Origin: JBHHZJ01 sp046758005
Lineage (GTDB): Bacteria > Pseudomonadota > Alphaproteobacteria > Kiloniellales > J153
Assembly: GCA_046758005.1 (NCBI GenBank)
Contig: JBHHZJ010000003.1
Span: 14,842 to 78,841, forward strand
Direction: 5' to 3'
DNA length: 64,000 nucleotides
This document shows positions 42,159-52,046 of the stretch, piece by piece. The notes beneath the pieces were generated by a model that was given only the letters and a program-made list of their open reading frames with translations, had not been told where the DNA came from and made no database searches. The number at the start of each line of letters is the position of its first letter. Within the stretch, counting starts at the first letter, position 1. A program made the translations under genes and the position numbers.

Positions 42159-45100
42159 ATGCCCAGCGACCAGCACGTGAACCTGTATTTCGAGTCGGAG
42201 GTGCTCGACGGCGACACCTTCAAGGTGGTGCGCTTCACGGGCGAGGAGGCGATCTCGCGCCCGTTCCGCTTCGAGATCGAGCTGATGTCCGAGCGCCCGG
42301 ACATTGACCTGGCCTCGGTGCTGGGCCGGCGGGCGAAGCTGGCGTTCCAGCGCGGCGACGACGGCGAGATGCGCAACGTGTACGGCGTGCTGGCAGAGTT
42401 CGAGCAGGGCCGGGAAGGCCAGTACGGCCACTACGCCTACCGGGCGGTCCTGGTGCCGCGGCTGTGGCTGCTGTCGCTCAGCCGGCAGAACCAGATCTAC
42501 CAGAACAAGTCGGCGATCGAGATCGTCGAGGAGGAGCTGAAGGGCGCCAAGGACAAGGGGCCGGCGGAGCTGGCGGCGGTCGGCCTGAGCGCGGATGACT
42601 TCGAGTTCCGCCTGAGCCGGGAGTACGCGAAGCGCGAGTACGTGGTGCAGTACCAGGAGAGCGACCTGGACTTCGTCTCGCGGCTGCTCGAGCACGAGGG
42701 CGTGTCCTACTTCTTCGAGCACGACGAGGAGCGCGACAAGATCGTGTTCTGCGACGACAACGTGCACTTCCCCAAGCCGAGCGAGGAGTCGCGGGTGTCC
42801 TACGTCCTGCCCTCGGGCACCAGCGCCTCGCAGGAGGAGTCGGTGCAGGCGTTCAGCTGCGCGCAGCGCCAGGTGACGGCCAAGATGATCGTCAAGGACT
42901 ACAACTACCGCACGCCGACGACCCCGCTCCAAGGCGAGGCGGACATCGACGACGCCGGCCACGGGCTCATCTCCGAGTACGGCGACCACTTCAAGACGCC
43001 CGAGGAGGGCCAGGCGCTGGCCAAGGTCCGGGCGCAGGAGGTGCTGTGCCGCAAGGTGCGCTACGCGGGCCAGAGCGACCGCCTGGACTTCGCCGCGGGC
43101 CATCCGTTCACCCTGGAGGACCACTACAACGACGAGTTCAACGGCGACTACGTGCTCACGCTCGTGCGCCACGCCGGGGCGCAGGCCTTCGCGGAGGCGA
43201 CCGGTTTCGCCGAGATCGACGGCCAGGCGAGCTCGTACCGCAACGAGTTCGAGGCGATCGGGCTGGATGTCCAGTTCCGGCCGGCGCGGACGACGCCCAA
43301 GCCCAGGCTGCGCGGGGTGATGAACGCCCACGTCGACGCCTCGGGGCCGGGCACGCGGGCCGAGATCGACGCCGAGGGGCGCTACAAGCTGGTCATGCCC
43401 TTCGATCTCAGCGGCCAAGCCGAGGGCAAGGCGACGCGCTGGGTGCGCATGGCCCAGCCCTACGGCGGCAGCCAGGAAGGCATGCACTTCCCGCTGCGCA
43501 AGGGCACCGAGGTCATCTGGACCTGCGTCGACGGCGACCCCGACCGGCCGATCATCACCGGCGTCGTCCCCAACCCGCTGAGCAAGAGCGTGGTGACCAA
43601 CGAGAGTCACACCAAGAGCCGGATCAAAAGCGCGAGCGGCATCCTGATCGAGATGAACGATGGCCCCGGGCCGAAGACGAGAGAGCAGGAGGGCTCCGGC
43701 GACCTGTCCGATCAGCAGCAGATGCAGAGGCTCGATACCGCCGGAAAGGCCTGTCTCGCAACGACCGAGGGCCAGGCCGCGCGCCCATCATCCGAGGAGG
43801 ACGGCGCGAACCCACCGAATCGCGCGGCGGCACCCGCCGAATACCGAGCTACCGCGAATGGTCGCGACGAACTTGCCCGACAACAGCAGCGTCAGGGGCC
43901 CGACGACACCTACGAGGAAGCCGATACGACGGGCCTGAACGACGTTTGGGCCAGGATGCAGGTACCGCAGACCGACGGCAACGGCAATCCGAGGCCGAAC
44001 GCCCGACCGCACGGATACCTGCGGCTCGGCGACTACGCCGGCGACGACACTCTCTACCAAGGGGACGATATAGAAGCGATCAAGCAGGACGCGGGGCAAG
44101 CGGCGTACGACCAAGCGAAGGCAGACCCCACCAAGACGAATGCCGAGGCCGAGGGGGCACGTCAGGCCGCCATCGCGGATGTCATGGACCGGTGGAACCA
44201 GATCGAGACGCAGCACCACTACCGAGACAAATCCGATTCGTCCGCTTTGAAGCTGAATGTCGGCGCAGGCACCGCCCCGCTCTCCGGGGCCTTCTCGTAC
44301 ACCGAAGGCAACCGCACCGAAATCACGCAGGGGAACCGCGAGGTCACGATCGCCGGGAAGAGCCGAATCAACATCGGCGACGGCGGGCTCGGGGTGTGGG
44401 ATGCCGGTACGGCATACGTGAACTACATGAGGAAGATCGGAACCGTACACGGTTTCGTGCCTGGGATCCGCGGCACGCCGATCTGGCGCCACACCGAGGT
44501 GAGCCATGCCGCGAGCGACACCTGGCAATGGGGCGATTCGGAAAGCGGCTTCGCCGGGTTCAAGTTCGACGGCATGCTGGGGTTGGCCACGAGCGCCACG
44601 GTGGGAGGCTCCCTCAACGTCGGCCTCACGGCGGACGTCGACTTCGGCGCCGCCTACAACGTGAACATGAAGTGGGGCCCCAACATCGATTTCACGGCCG
44701 AGAGCCAGAACACGATGGACGCCGAGGATCACGACATGATCGGGGGAAAAACCATCAGTCTGCGCATAAAGCCGACGGCGGAAGAGGCGGCCGAAAAGAC
44801 GTTCCTCAAATTGTCGAAAGCCACCTGGGCGGCCGTGGGGGCGACGACCGTCGGCGCCCTCCTCGGCGCCGGCGCCGGGGCCAGTCTCAGCTACCTCTAC
44901 GTTGGTGGCGGAGAGAGCGAGGATCCGGGGTCGTCCTGGGGTTCGGGGGTCGGTTTCACGGCGGCGACCGCCGCCTGGGGCGCAGGCTTGGGCCTGGGTA
45001 TCTACAAACACGCCACGACGGACAAGTTTGAGAAAATGGCTCCGGCAAGGATAGACCTCATAAAGAGAGGTGCGAAAGGCAGCACGGAAGATAAGATCGA

Positions 45101-45320
45101 ACTGAACGTCGGCGGACCCACGGGTTCCAGCATCGTCATGACGCCGACGTCGATCACGCTGAAGGTCGGAATGACGGAAATCGAAATGAAGCCGAATCAG
45201 TTGGAAATCGAGAGCGTGAACATCAAGCAAACTGCGAATGGGGGCCCGTTCAACATCAAGTCCGCCTTGGGTGGCGTAACCATCAAGGGGACTGGCGGTC
45301 AAACCATATTGAACGGTTAA
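42159..45320 (+). CDS. vgrG: VgrG spike with unusual C-terminal extension
   Basis: 1053 residues. Residues about 1-500 are the gp27/gp5-like VgrG core (NLYFESEVLDGDTFKVVRF, HFPLRKGTEVIWTCVDGDPDR, VTNESHTKSRIKSASG). After IEMNDGPGPKTRE there is a low-complexity, charged stretch (about 505-680). A further region (about 690-1053) includes two Gly-rich hydrophobic segments near 889-911 and 930-950 (GALLGAGAGASLSYL; WGAGLGLGIY) and ends with beta-helix-like repeats (SITLKVGMTEIEMKPNQLEI). The extension has lower GC than the core. ATG 42159 has a GGGAGAG site; ATG 42051 is a longer, unlikely start. Confidence 0.93.
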   Translation: MPSDQHVNLYFESEVLDGDTFKVVRFTGEEAISRPFRFEIELMSERPDIDLASVLGRRAKLAFQRGDDGEMRNVYGVLAEFEQGREGQYGHYAYRAVLVPRLWLLSLSRQNQIYQNKSAIEIVEEELKGAKDKGPAELAAVGLSADDFEFRLSREYAKREYVVQYQESDLDFVSRLLEHEGVSYFFEHDEERDKIVFCDDNVHFPKPSEESRVSYVLPSGTSASQEESVQAFSCAQRQVTAKMIVKDYNYRTPTTPLQGEADIDDAGHGLISEYGDHFKTPEEGQALAKVRAQEVLCRKVRYAGQSDRLDFAAGHPFTLEDHYNDEFNGDYVLTLVRHAGAQAFAEATGFAEIDGQASSYRNEFEAIGLDVQFRPARTTPKPRLRGVMNAHVDASGPGTRAEIDAEGRYKLVMPFDLSGQAEGKATRWVRMAQPYGGSQEGMHFPLRKGTEVIWTCVDGDPDRPIITGVVPNPLSKSVVTNESHTKSRIKSASGILIEMNDGPGPKTREQEGSGDLSDQQQMQRLDTAGKACLATTEGQAARPSSEEDGANPPNRAAAPAEYRATANGRDELARQQQRQGPDDTYEEADTTGLNDVWARMQVPQTDGNGNPRPNARPHGYLRLGDYAGDDTLYQGDDIEAIKQDAGQAAYDQAKADPTKTNAEAEGARQAAIADVMDRWNQIETQHHYRDKSDSSALKLNVGAGTAPLSGAFSYTEGNRTEITQGNREVTIAGKSRINIGDGGLGVWDAGTAYVNYMRKIGTVHGFVPGIRGTPIWRHTEVSHAASDTWQWGDSESGFAGFKFDGMLGLATSATVGGSLNVGLTADVDFGAAYNVNMKWGPNIDFTAESQNTMDAEDHDMIGGKTISLRIKPTAEEAAEKTFLKLSKATWAAVGATTVGALLGAGAGASLSYLYVGGGESEDPGSSWGSGVGFTAATAAWGAGLGLGIYKHATTDKFEKMAPARIDLIKRGAKGSTEDKIELNVGGPTGSSIVMTPTSITLKVGMTEIEMKPNQLEIESVNIKQTANGGPFNIKSALGGVTIKGTGGQTILNG

Positions 45321-45383
45321 CTCGTCGCTGGCGGCCACGAGGCGAGGCCGCGATCCAAAGCGTGAGGGCGAAAGGTAAGCAAC

Positions 45384-47744
45384 GTGGACGTGATCAACGA
45401 GACCGGTCTGCAGACCGCCTGGCTCCAGGGGCGGATCCGGTTCCCGCAGCATTCGCTCACCCTGATCGTCAAGGGCACCTTCCGCTTGGCGCCGGGCGGG
45501 GTGGCGGCGCTCGACGAGGAAGCGGACCAGCCGCCGGTGACCGGCGACGTGTTCTACGACGACGAGCCCGAGAACGGCTGCCGCTACGAGACCGACTTCG
45601 TCCACTTCAAGCCGCGCGCCGATCTCCTGCTCGTCGGCACCTGCCACGCGCCGGAGGCCCGGCCCGTGCCAGCCTGCCGCGTGTCCTTCGGGGTCGGGGA
45701 CCGGGTCAAGTCGCTCGCCGTCTTCGGCGACCGCACCTGGACCGGCAATGGACCGGCACGACGGCCGAGCGATCCCGTGCCCTTCACGACCATGCCGCTC
45801 GACTACCGCCATGCCTACGGCGGCGAGGGCTGCGCCCAGAATCCCCTCGGCAAGGGGTTCGCCGGGACCACGACGTCCGACGGCCGGACGATCTGGCCGC
45901 TGCCCAACATCGCCGATCCGAACCAGGCCATCGGGACGCCGGGTCAGGCGTCCAGGCCCGCCGGCTTCGGGCCGTTGGGGCGCATGTGGCCGCAGCGCCG
46001 GGCCAACATGGGAACCTACGACGAGAAGTGGCAGAACGAGCGCTGGCCCTGGTACCCCGCCGACTTCGACTGGGGCCATTTCAACGCCGCGCCCGCCGAC
46101 CAGCAGGTGGAGGGCTACTTGCGCGGCGACGAAGCGCTGTTGTTCGAGAACCTGCACCCCGAGCACCCCGAGTACCGCTCGCGCCTGCCCGGCCTGCGCG
46201 TACGCTGTTTCCTGCACGAGCAATACGAGGGCCGGCGGCTCGTCCGCGACGTGCCCATGAAGCTCGATACGCTGTGGGCCGACATGGGCGCGGAAGAGGT
46301 GGTGCTGGTGTGGCGCGGATTGGCCACCGTGCGTTCGCAGGACATCGACGAGCTGGAGCACCTCATGGTCGTGACCGAGCCCGTCGCCGAGGCGCCCCGG
46401 CCCACCGAGCATTACGCGCAGCAGATGGCCGAACGCCTGGCCGAAGCGGAAGCCGGGACGGTCGGCGCCGCGCCGGAACCCGCGCCGGCCGAAGCGGACG
46501 CCGAGGTCGATGTCGATCTTGCGGCGGTCGAGGCCGACGTCAAGGCCGAGGTCGCGGCGGCCCTCGACCGGATGCGCGAACAGATGAGCGCCTCGCGCGT
46601 CGATTTCGACAAAGTCAAAAGCATCGTGCTCGCCGCCGACCCCGTCGCGGCCCTGAACGAATTCCTGGCGGAGGCCGGCGTGGACCCGGCCGGGATCGAG
46701 ACCACCTTGGAAGCGGGCCGGCAGCAGGCGATGGCGCTCCTGAAAACGCGCGGTTTGGACCCCGGCCTGGCGGCCGAGCTCGAGAAACAGGCAAAGGGCG
46801 GGGCAGGCGCCGAGGTCCCGCCGCCCGAGTTGCCCGCGGCGCGCGCCGCGCCGGGCGCCGATTTCGTCGGTGAGGACCTGAGCGGCGCGGACTTCTCCGG
46901 GCGGGACCTCAAGGGCGCCGACTTCAGGGACGCGATTCTCGCGGGCGCGAACTTCGCGGGCGCCGAGCTCGGCGAGGCGGACTTCACCGGGGCCAACCTG
47001 GGAAGCGCGAACCTGGGCGAGGCGAGGCTCGCCGGCGCCAAATTGGACGGGGCCGACCTGACCCGGGCGGTGCTCGGCGGGGCGGAACTGACCCGCGCCT
47101 CGCTCGCCGGCGCCACCTTGGAGGAGGCGGATCTGAGCGGCGCCAACCTCGCCGGCGCATCGGCGCCGGAGGCGAGCTTCGTCGGCGCCACCCTGACGGA
47201 GGCGAACCTGGAGGGCGCGGCACTCGAGAAGGCCGATCTTTCCAGGGCCACGCTCGACCGCGCCAACTTTCAGGACGCGGCGCTCGCCCGCGTCGAGTGC
47301 GGCGGCGCCGCGGGCGCCGGGCTCGTCATGACGGGAGCGGACGTGACCGAGCTCAGGGCCGGCGGCTGCCGCTTCCCCGGAGGCGCGTTCCAGAACCTGC
47401 GCGGCGAAGGCTCCCTGTGGTTCGAGTCCGATCTGTCGGGGGCGGACTTCACCGCGTCCGATCTCGTCCGGGCGGACTTCCGCGGCGCCGACCTGCGGAG
47501 CAGCAACTTCCATGCGGTCGAGCTGAAAAACGGCAACCTGACCAAGGCGAACCTGAGTGCGGCCCGGTTCACGGCGGTCAACCTGTTCCAGGTGCGCCTC
47601 GACAAGGCGGACCTGACCGGGACCGATCTGAGGGGCAGCAACTGTTACGAAGCCGATTTCATCGACGCCGTGATCACCGGCGCCCGGTTCGAGCGGGCAA
47701 ACCTGACGATGACCAAGCTGGCCCGGCTCCACGCGCAAGGGTGA
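45384..47744 (+). CDS. DUF2169 - pentapeptide repeat fusion protein
   Basis: 786 residues, start GTG 45384. The N-terminal DUF2169 domain (about 1-320) has NETGLQTAWLQGRIRFPQHS, MPLDYRHAYGGEGCAQNPLG and an HPEHPEYRSRLPG region. An acidic helical linker with AEADAEVDVDLAAVEADVKA follows. From about residue 490 the protein is pentapeptide repeats of the A(D/N)LxG type. DUF2169 proteins are found with VgrG/PAAR effector modules and are thought to help load effectors. Lies 63 bases after vgrG. Confidence 0.9.
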   Translation: MDVINETGLQTAWLQGRIRFPQHSLTLIVKGTFRLAPGGVAALDEEADQPPVTGDVFYDDEPENGCRYETDFVHFKPRADLLLVGTCHAPEARPVPACRVSFGVGDRVKSLAVFGDRTWTGNGPARRPSDPVPFTTMPLDYRHAYGGEGCAQNPLGKGFAGTTTSDGRTIWPLPNIADPNQAIGTPGQASRPAGFGPLGRMWPQRRANMGTYDEKWQNERWPWYPADFDWGHFNAAPADQQVEGYLRGDEALLFENLHPEHPEYRSRLPGLRVRCFLHEQYEGRRLVRDVPMKLDTLWADMGAEEVVLVWRGLATVRSQDIDELEHLMVVTEPVAEAPRPTEHYAQQMAERLAEAEAGTVGAAPEPAPAEADAEVDVDLAAVEADVKAEVAAALDRMREQMSASRVDFDKVKSIVLAADPVAALNEFLAEAGVDPAGIETTLEAGRQQAMALLKTRGLDPGLAAELEKQAKGGAGAEVPPPELPAARAAPGADFVGEDLSGADFSGRDLKGADFRDAILAGANFAGAELGEADFTGANLGSANLGEARLAGAKLDGADLTRAVLGGAELTRASLAGATLEEADLSGANLAGASAPEASFVGATLTEANLEGAALEKADLSRATLDRANFQDAALARVECGGAAGAGLVMTGADVTELRAGGCRFPGGAFQNLRGEGSLWFESDLSGADFTASDLVRADFRGADLRSSNFHAVELKNGNLTKANLSAARFTAVNLFQVRLDKADLTGTDLRGSNCYEADFIDAVITGARFERANLTMTKLARLHAQG

Positions 47745-47752
47745 CCACGACC

Positions 47753-49615
47753 ATGGCGACGCAGAATCCCGAGGCAATTGTCGAATGCCTGAAGTCCGGC
47801 CGGCCGCTCGAGCTTCCCGCCCTGATCGACCTCGACCTGGGGGGCACGGACCTCGGCGGCGCCAAGCTGCCCGAGAAGGTCTTCCATAAAGTTCGGCTTG
47901 CCGGGGCGGACCTGACGCGGGCGGACCTCTCGACCTGCATTTTCATCGACTGCGACCTCCAGGGCGCCGACCTGAGCGGTGCGACCCTCGCCAATGCGAT
48001 CCTTTCCGACCCACGCCCCGAACTCGTCGACCCCGACGAAATGGCGGAAACGCTCAAGGAATTGCGGCTCGGGCCCGAGGTGCTGGAGGCGGTCCGGCGG
48101 TCCGCCGAGCAAATGCAGGCCGGTTCGGGGACGAGCCTCGCCGGCGCCACGCTGTCGCGGGCCGAACTCACGGCCGTGATATTCGATCACGTCGACCTCA
48201 GCGGGGCCGATTTGAGCGGCGCGGACCTCTCGGACGCCACGTTCGCCGACTGCACCCTGGTGGACGCCCGCTTCGACGGCGCTCGGATGGACCAGACCAC
48301 GTTGAAGCGCTGCGACCTGACGGGCGCGTCGTTCGCGGGCGCCGTTCTGAACGGAACCAGGTTCGTCGAGGTGCGCCCCAAGTCCCTGGACCTCTCCGCG
48401 GCGACATGCAGCGCGCTCCGCCTCGAAGGGCTCGACGTGAGCGGCGCGCGCGCGTTGACGGGCGACTACACCGAAGGCAGCTTCGCGGCCTGCGACCTGA
48501 GCGGCATGGACCTCGGCCAATGCACGTTCAGGCAGGCCGATCTGAGCGGCGCGAACCTTCGCGGTTCCAACCTCGCAGGCGTCGACCTGAGCGGCGCCGA
48601 CCTGAGCGGCGCCGATCTGAGCGGCGCCGACCTCGGCGGTGCGGACTTGAGCGACGCCATGATCGCCGGCGCCGACTTGAGCGGGGCGCGCCTTTCCGGC
48701 GCGAGATTGGCCGCGGCCACGCTGAGCAAGGCGGACCTGTCGCAGACCGACCTCGGCGGCGCCGACCTGAGCGAGGCCGATCTCGCCGGCGCCACGCTGC
48801 AGGACGCCGATCTTACCGCGGCCAACCTGTCCGACGCGGCGCTCGCGGGCGCGACACTCGCCTCCGCCACCCTGCGAAGGGTCGCCTTCGACGGCGGCGA
48901 CCTCAGCGACGCGAACCTCGAGGGCGCGGTCCTGTGCGAGGCGGACCTGAAGGGGGTGCGGATGACGGGCTGCAAGACCGCGGGTCTCGACCTGCGGCGG
49001 GCGCGCCTCGGCGGCGTCGACCTGGCGGGCGCCGATCTGAGCCAAGTTCGGATGACGGATGCCTCCTTCGTCGAATGCAACATGACGGGTGCGGACATGG
49101 GCGGGGCGGACCTGACCGGTTGCGATTTCACCAACGCCGACCTGTCCCGGGCCGATCTCGCCGGGGCCACCTTCACCGGCGCGACCCTGACCCAGGCCGA
49201 CTTCGGCGGCGCGACGCTGTCGGGGTCGCTGATGGACGGCGTGCGCGGCAAGGCCGCAAACTTTACCGAGGCGCAACTGGACCGGGTGAACCTGACCGGG
49301 GCCGATCTGCGCATGGCCAGTTTCGACAAGGCGGTGATCCAGGGGGCGGACATCTCTCGGGCGCGGCTGCAGGAGACGCTCTTCACCCACGCCGATTGTC
49401 GGGGCGCCCGGTTCCGGTCGTCCAACCTCGATCATGCCGACCTGTCCCACGCCGTGCTGATCGGCGCCGATCTTTCCAACGCCAGCCTCGTCGGCACGAA
49501 GCTGCACCGGGTCAGCGACCAGAACGCCAATTGGACCGGCGCGACCCGTAAGGACATTCGCGGCACGGATCGGGACCTCGCCTATGCCGAGGAATGGAAA
49601 CCCCCGCGCCCGTGA
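47753..49615 (+). CDS. Long pentapeptide-repeat protein
   Basis: 620 residues made almost wholly of pentapeptide repeats (for example AGVDLSGADLSGADLSGADL), predicted to form a long right-handed quadrilateral beta-helix. A short non-repeat insertion lies near residues 85-125 (DPDEMAETLKELRLGPEVLE). The start is unsure: GTG 47741 overlaps the previous stop, but ATG 47753 is better spaced from the AAGG site. Function in T6SS loci is unproven; an adaptor or chaperone role is inferred. Confidence 0.9.
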   Translation: MATQNPEAIVECLKSGRPLELPALIDLDLGGTDLGGAKLPEKVFHKVRLAGADLTRADLSTCIFIDCDLQGADLSGATLANAILSDPRPELVDPDEMAETLKELRLGPEVLEAVRRSAEQMQAGSGTSLAGATLSRAELTAVIFDHVDLSGADLSGADLSDATFADCTLVDARFDGARMDQTTLKRCDLTGASFAGAVLNGTRFVEVRPKSLDLSAATCSALRLEGLDVSGARALTGDYTEGSFAACDLSGMDLGQCTFRQADLSGANLRGSNLAGVDLSGADLSGADLSGADLGGADLSDAMIAGADLSGARLSGARLAAATLSKADLSQTDLGGADLSEADLAGATLQDADLTAANLSDAALAGATLASATLRRVAFDGGDLSDANLEGAVLCEADLKGVRMTGCKTAGLDLRRARLGGVDLAGADLSQVRMTDASFVECNMTGADMGGADLTGCDFTNADLSRADLAGATFTGATLTQADFGGATLSGSLMDGVRGKAANFTEAQLDRVNLTGADLRMASFDKAVIQGADISRARLQETLFTHADCRGARFRSSNLDHADLSHAVLIGADLSNASLVGTKLHRVSDQNANWTGATRKDIRGTDRDLAYAEEWKPPRP

Positions 49616-49643
49616 CGAATACCTCCGACAGGGAGTTACGACC

Positions 49644-50525
49644 ATGCTGCACACCATGCTGAACGTCCTCGAACAGGTGCCAACCTCGGCCCAGGCCGGC
49701 TACGTCCGTCCGGCACGAATTATTGGGGGCGGTGAGGACGGCGACTACCGGGTCGTCATGGATCAAGAAGGGCGCCCCTGCGGGCTGTGGGCCCGCCTAG
49801 CCATTCCGGGCGCCGTGGCGCTTGGGGCGGGCGCCAGGGTGTTGGTCGCGGGCGAGAACCTGGAATCCTGCTACATCATCGGAGTCCTGGGCCCCCGGAC
49901 AGAGGCGGGGGCTTCGGCGTGCCGCCTGGCGACTCGTCACGGCGCTTCCGCCTGCGTTGTCGAGAAGGACGGCGAGGACTGTATCGAATTGCGTGACGCC
50001 GAAGACCAGGTCATTTTCGAGTACCGCCCTGAAACGGGCACGGGCATCCTGACCGTGCCGCGCGGCGACCTGGCGCTGCGCGCGCCCCAGGGGAACATCG
50101 ACCTCGTCTCCGGCAAGGAACTCCGTTGCCGGGGCGCGACCGTGAACATCTCCAGTTCGGGAGGCCGTGGCACGCCGCCCTCCTCGCTCAGCCTCGAGCC
50201 GGGCACCGTGAACCTGTCGAGCCGCGAGCTGAAGGTGGCGGCGGGCCGCGCCGACGTTCTCGTCACCGAAGGCACCTACCAGGGGACGCGGCTCATGGTG
50301 ACCGTCGAACGGGCCAAGCAGGTGTTCGGAAAGCTGGAGACCGTGGCCGCCCGCATCATCGAACGCGCCACGGACGTCTACCGCCAGGTCGAGAACCTGC
50401 ACCAGCTCAAGGCCGGCAGGATGCGCACCTTGGTGAAGGGGGCGTGCCATATCAAGGGCGGCCGGATGTCGATCAAGGCGGACGACGACGTCAAGATCAA
50501 CGGCCGGCGAATCCACCTGGGCTAG
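49644..50525 (+). CDS. DUF3540 protein
   Basis: 293 residues. The N-terminal half shows ARIIGGGEDGDYRVVMDQEG and GARVLVAGENLESCYIIGVLG, and the C-terminal half a DUF3540-like beta-rich region (LTVPRGDLALRAPQGNIDLVSG, SREL-type strands) ending in IKADDDVKINGRRIHLG. The ending resembles the beta-helix of VgrG-like spikes. DUF3540 genes are regular neighbours of DUF2169 and DUF4150 in T6SS modules. ATG 49644 has a CAGGGAG site. Confidence 0.85.
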   Translation: MLHTMLNVLEQVPTSAQAGYVRPARIIGGGEDGDYRVVMDQEGRPCGLWARLAIPGAVALGAGARVLVAGENLESCYIIGVLGPRTEAGASACRLATRHGASACVVEKDGEDCIELRDAEDQVIFEYRPETGTGILTVPRGDLALRAPQGNIDLVSGKELRCRGATVNISSSGGRGTPPSSLSLEPGTVNLSSRELKVAAGRADVLVTEGTYQGTRLMVTVERAKQVFGKLETVAARIIERATDVYRQVENLHQLKAGRMRTLVKGACHIKGGRMSIKADDDVKINGRRIHLG

Positions 50526-50539
50526 GAAAGGAAGGTCCG

Positions 50540-50953
50540 ATGTTCTTCGTCAACACCAACATGGGCGGCACGTGCATTGCCATGGCGCCGGACGTCGGCA
50601 AGACGCCGTCGCCCGGCGGGCCCGTGCCGGTCCCCTATCCGAACATGTCGATGCTGGTACAGGTCATCCCGGTGACCGCGGCGAAGTTCACCAAGATCCT
50701 CAACCGGCCGGTGGTCCTGGCGAACTCCACGGTCTCCATGTCTTCGGGCGACGAGGGCGCGACGGCGGGCGGCGGCGTGGTATCCAACCTCATCAAGGGG
50801 CCGACCCAGTTCACGACGTTCAGCAAGTTTAGTTTCTTCGAAGGCCAGCCGGTGACGTACCATACGGCGGACACCAAGCAAAACGGGTCCAACGCCAACA
50901 CCATCGGCAAGGTCGCCGCCCCCTCGCAGACCCTCGTGACGGTCTCGGGATAG
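50540..50953 (+). CDS. DUF4150 PAAR-like tip protein
   Basis: 137 residues. The motif DVGKTPSPGGPVPVPYPNM and the block SSGDEGATAGGGVVSNLIKGP identify the DUF4150 PAAR-like family, which sharpens VgrG spikes and carries effectors. A GGAAAGGAAGG site precedes the ATG, only 14 bases after the DUF3540 gene. Confidence 0.92.
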   Translation: MFFVNTNMGGTCIAMAPDVGKTPSPGGPVPVPYPNMSMLVQVIPVTAAKFTKILNRPVVLANSTVSMSSGDEGATAGGGVVSNLIKGPTQFTTFSKFSFFEGQPVTYHTADTKQNGSNANTIGKVAAPSQTLVTVSG

Positions 50954-51024
50954 CGGCCGGGCGCGCGGTCCCCGATGCCGCACGGGTTGGAGCGAAGCGT
51001 CGTCGAACGGGAGGCGATACCAGC

Positions 51025-51960
51025 ATGACGGCGCCGGCCGAGGAACAAGACGGGGCGTCCGCCGAGGGTTGCGAGGGGACCTACCGCGTCGTCCATACGA
51101 CCAAGTACCGCTTCGAGGACGAAGCGTCCTCATGCACCGTCGAGGCGCGCCTGAAAACGCGCGAGCTGCCCCATCAGCAATGCCTTTTTCATCAGCTGGT
51201 GGTCCGGCCCCTCGCCACCGCGCGCCGGGAATGGACCGATACCTTCGGCAACCGGGTCACCGGTTTCACTGTCCCCGAGGCGCACCGGACGTTGGAGGTC
51301 ACCGCCATCAACGTCGTGCGGACCTCGCCGCGCTCCGCGCCCGCCCTGGACGCCGCGCCGCCGTGGGAGGGCGTCCGCCGGCGCATCGAAGACCGCGCCC
51401 AAAGGGATGACCTGGAGCCGTTCCTGGGCGAATCGCCGCTTGTCGATCCGGACGCGGCGGCGGCCGAGTTCGCCCGCGCGTGCTTCGGCCCCGGCCGCCC
51501 GGTCCTGGCGGGCGCGCGCGACCTGGCGACGCGGATCCACCGGGAGCTCGCCTACGATCCCGGATCGACGACGGTTGCGACCCCCGCCGCGGAGGCGCTG
51601 CGCCTGCGCCGCGGGGTGTGCCAGGATTTCGCGCACCTGGCGATCGCGGGCCTGCGCTCGCTCGGGCTGGCCGCGCGTTACGTCAGCGGTTACCTCGATA
51701 CCTCCGCGCTCAAGGGGCCGAACGCCAGGCCCGGCGGCGACGCCTCGCACGCGTGGTTCTCCGTCTACGTACCGGACCTTGGCTGGGTCGACGTCGATCC
51801 GACCAACGACCGGCTCGCCGCGGACGGCTACGTCACGCTCGCCTGGGGCCGGGACTATTCCGACGTCGCGCCCCTGCAGGGGGCCGTGGCCGGCGGCGGC
51901 GGGCGCCACACCGTGAGCGTTTCGGTCGACGTTGGGCGCGACGAGGCCGTGGGCGCCTGA
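51025..51960 (+). CDS. Transglutaminase-like protease-fold protein, candidate T6SS cargo
   Basis: 311 residues. An N-terminal beta domain (TYRVVHTTKYRFEDEASSCT, EWTDTFGNRV) precedes a transglutaminase-like core with Cys199 (RRGVCQDFAHLAIAGLRSLG), His242 (ASHAWFSVYVPDLGW) and Asp258 (VDVDPTNDRL), an intact triad. Such enzymes cut or crosslink amide bonds. Many are ordinary cytosolic proteins, so the effector idea rests on position directly after the PAAR-like gene. No signal peptide is seen. Confidence 0.9.
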   Translation: MTAPAEEQDGASAEGCEGTYRVVHTTKYRFEDEASSCTVEARLKTRELPHQQCLFHQLVVRPLATARREWTDTFGNRVTGFTVPEAHRTLEVTAINVVRTSPRSAPALDAAPPWEGVRRRIEDRAQRDDLEPFLGESPLVDPDAAAAEFARACFGPGRPVLAGARDLATRIHRELAYDPGSTTVATPAAEALRLRRGVCQDFAHLAIAGLRSLGLAARYVSGYLDTSALKGPNARPGGDASHAWFSVYVPDLGWVDVDPTNDRLAADGYVTLAWGRDYSDVAPLQGAVAGGGGRHTVSVSVDVGRDEAVGA

Positions 51961-52046
51961 GCGCACCCGACCGGCGCTATACACCCGGATCGCGAATGGG
52001 TTACGCTCCATGGGGCCGGGGCGGAACGTGAAGTGGGCGAGTGGGC

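Noticed and set aside
43788..47777. 1329-residue minus-strand frame opposite vgrG and the DUF2169 gene
   Set aside because: Shadow of the coding strand and its repeats.
48540..49300. DNA tandem repeat or satellite
   Set aside because: The recurrence reflects pentapeptide codons with many silent differences, not a DNA-level satellite.
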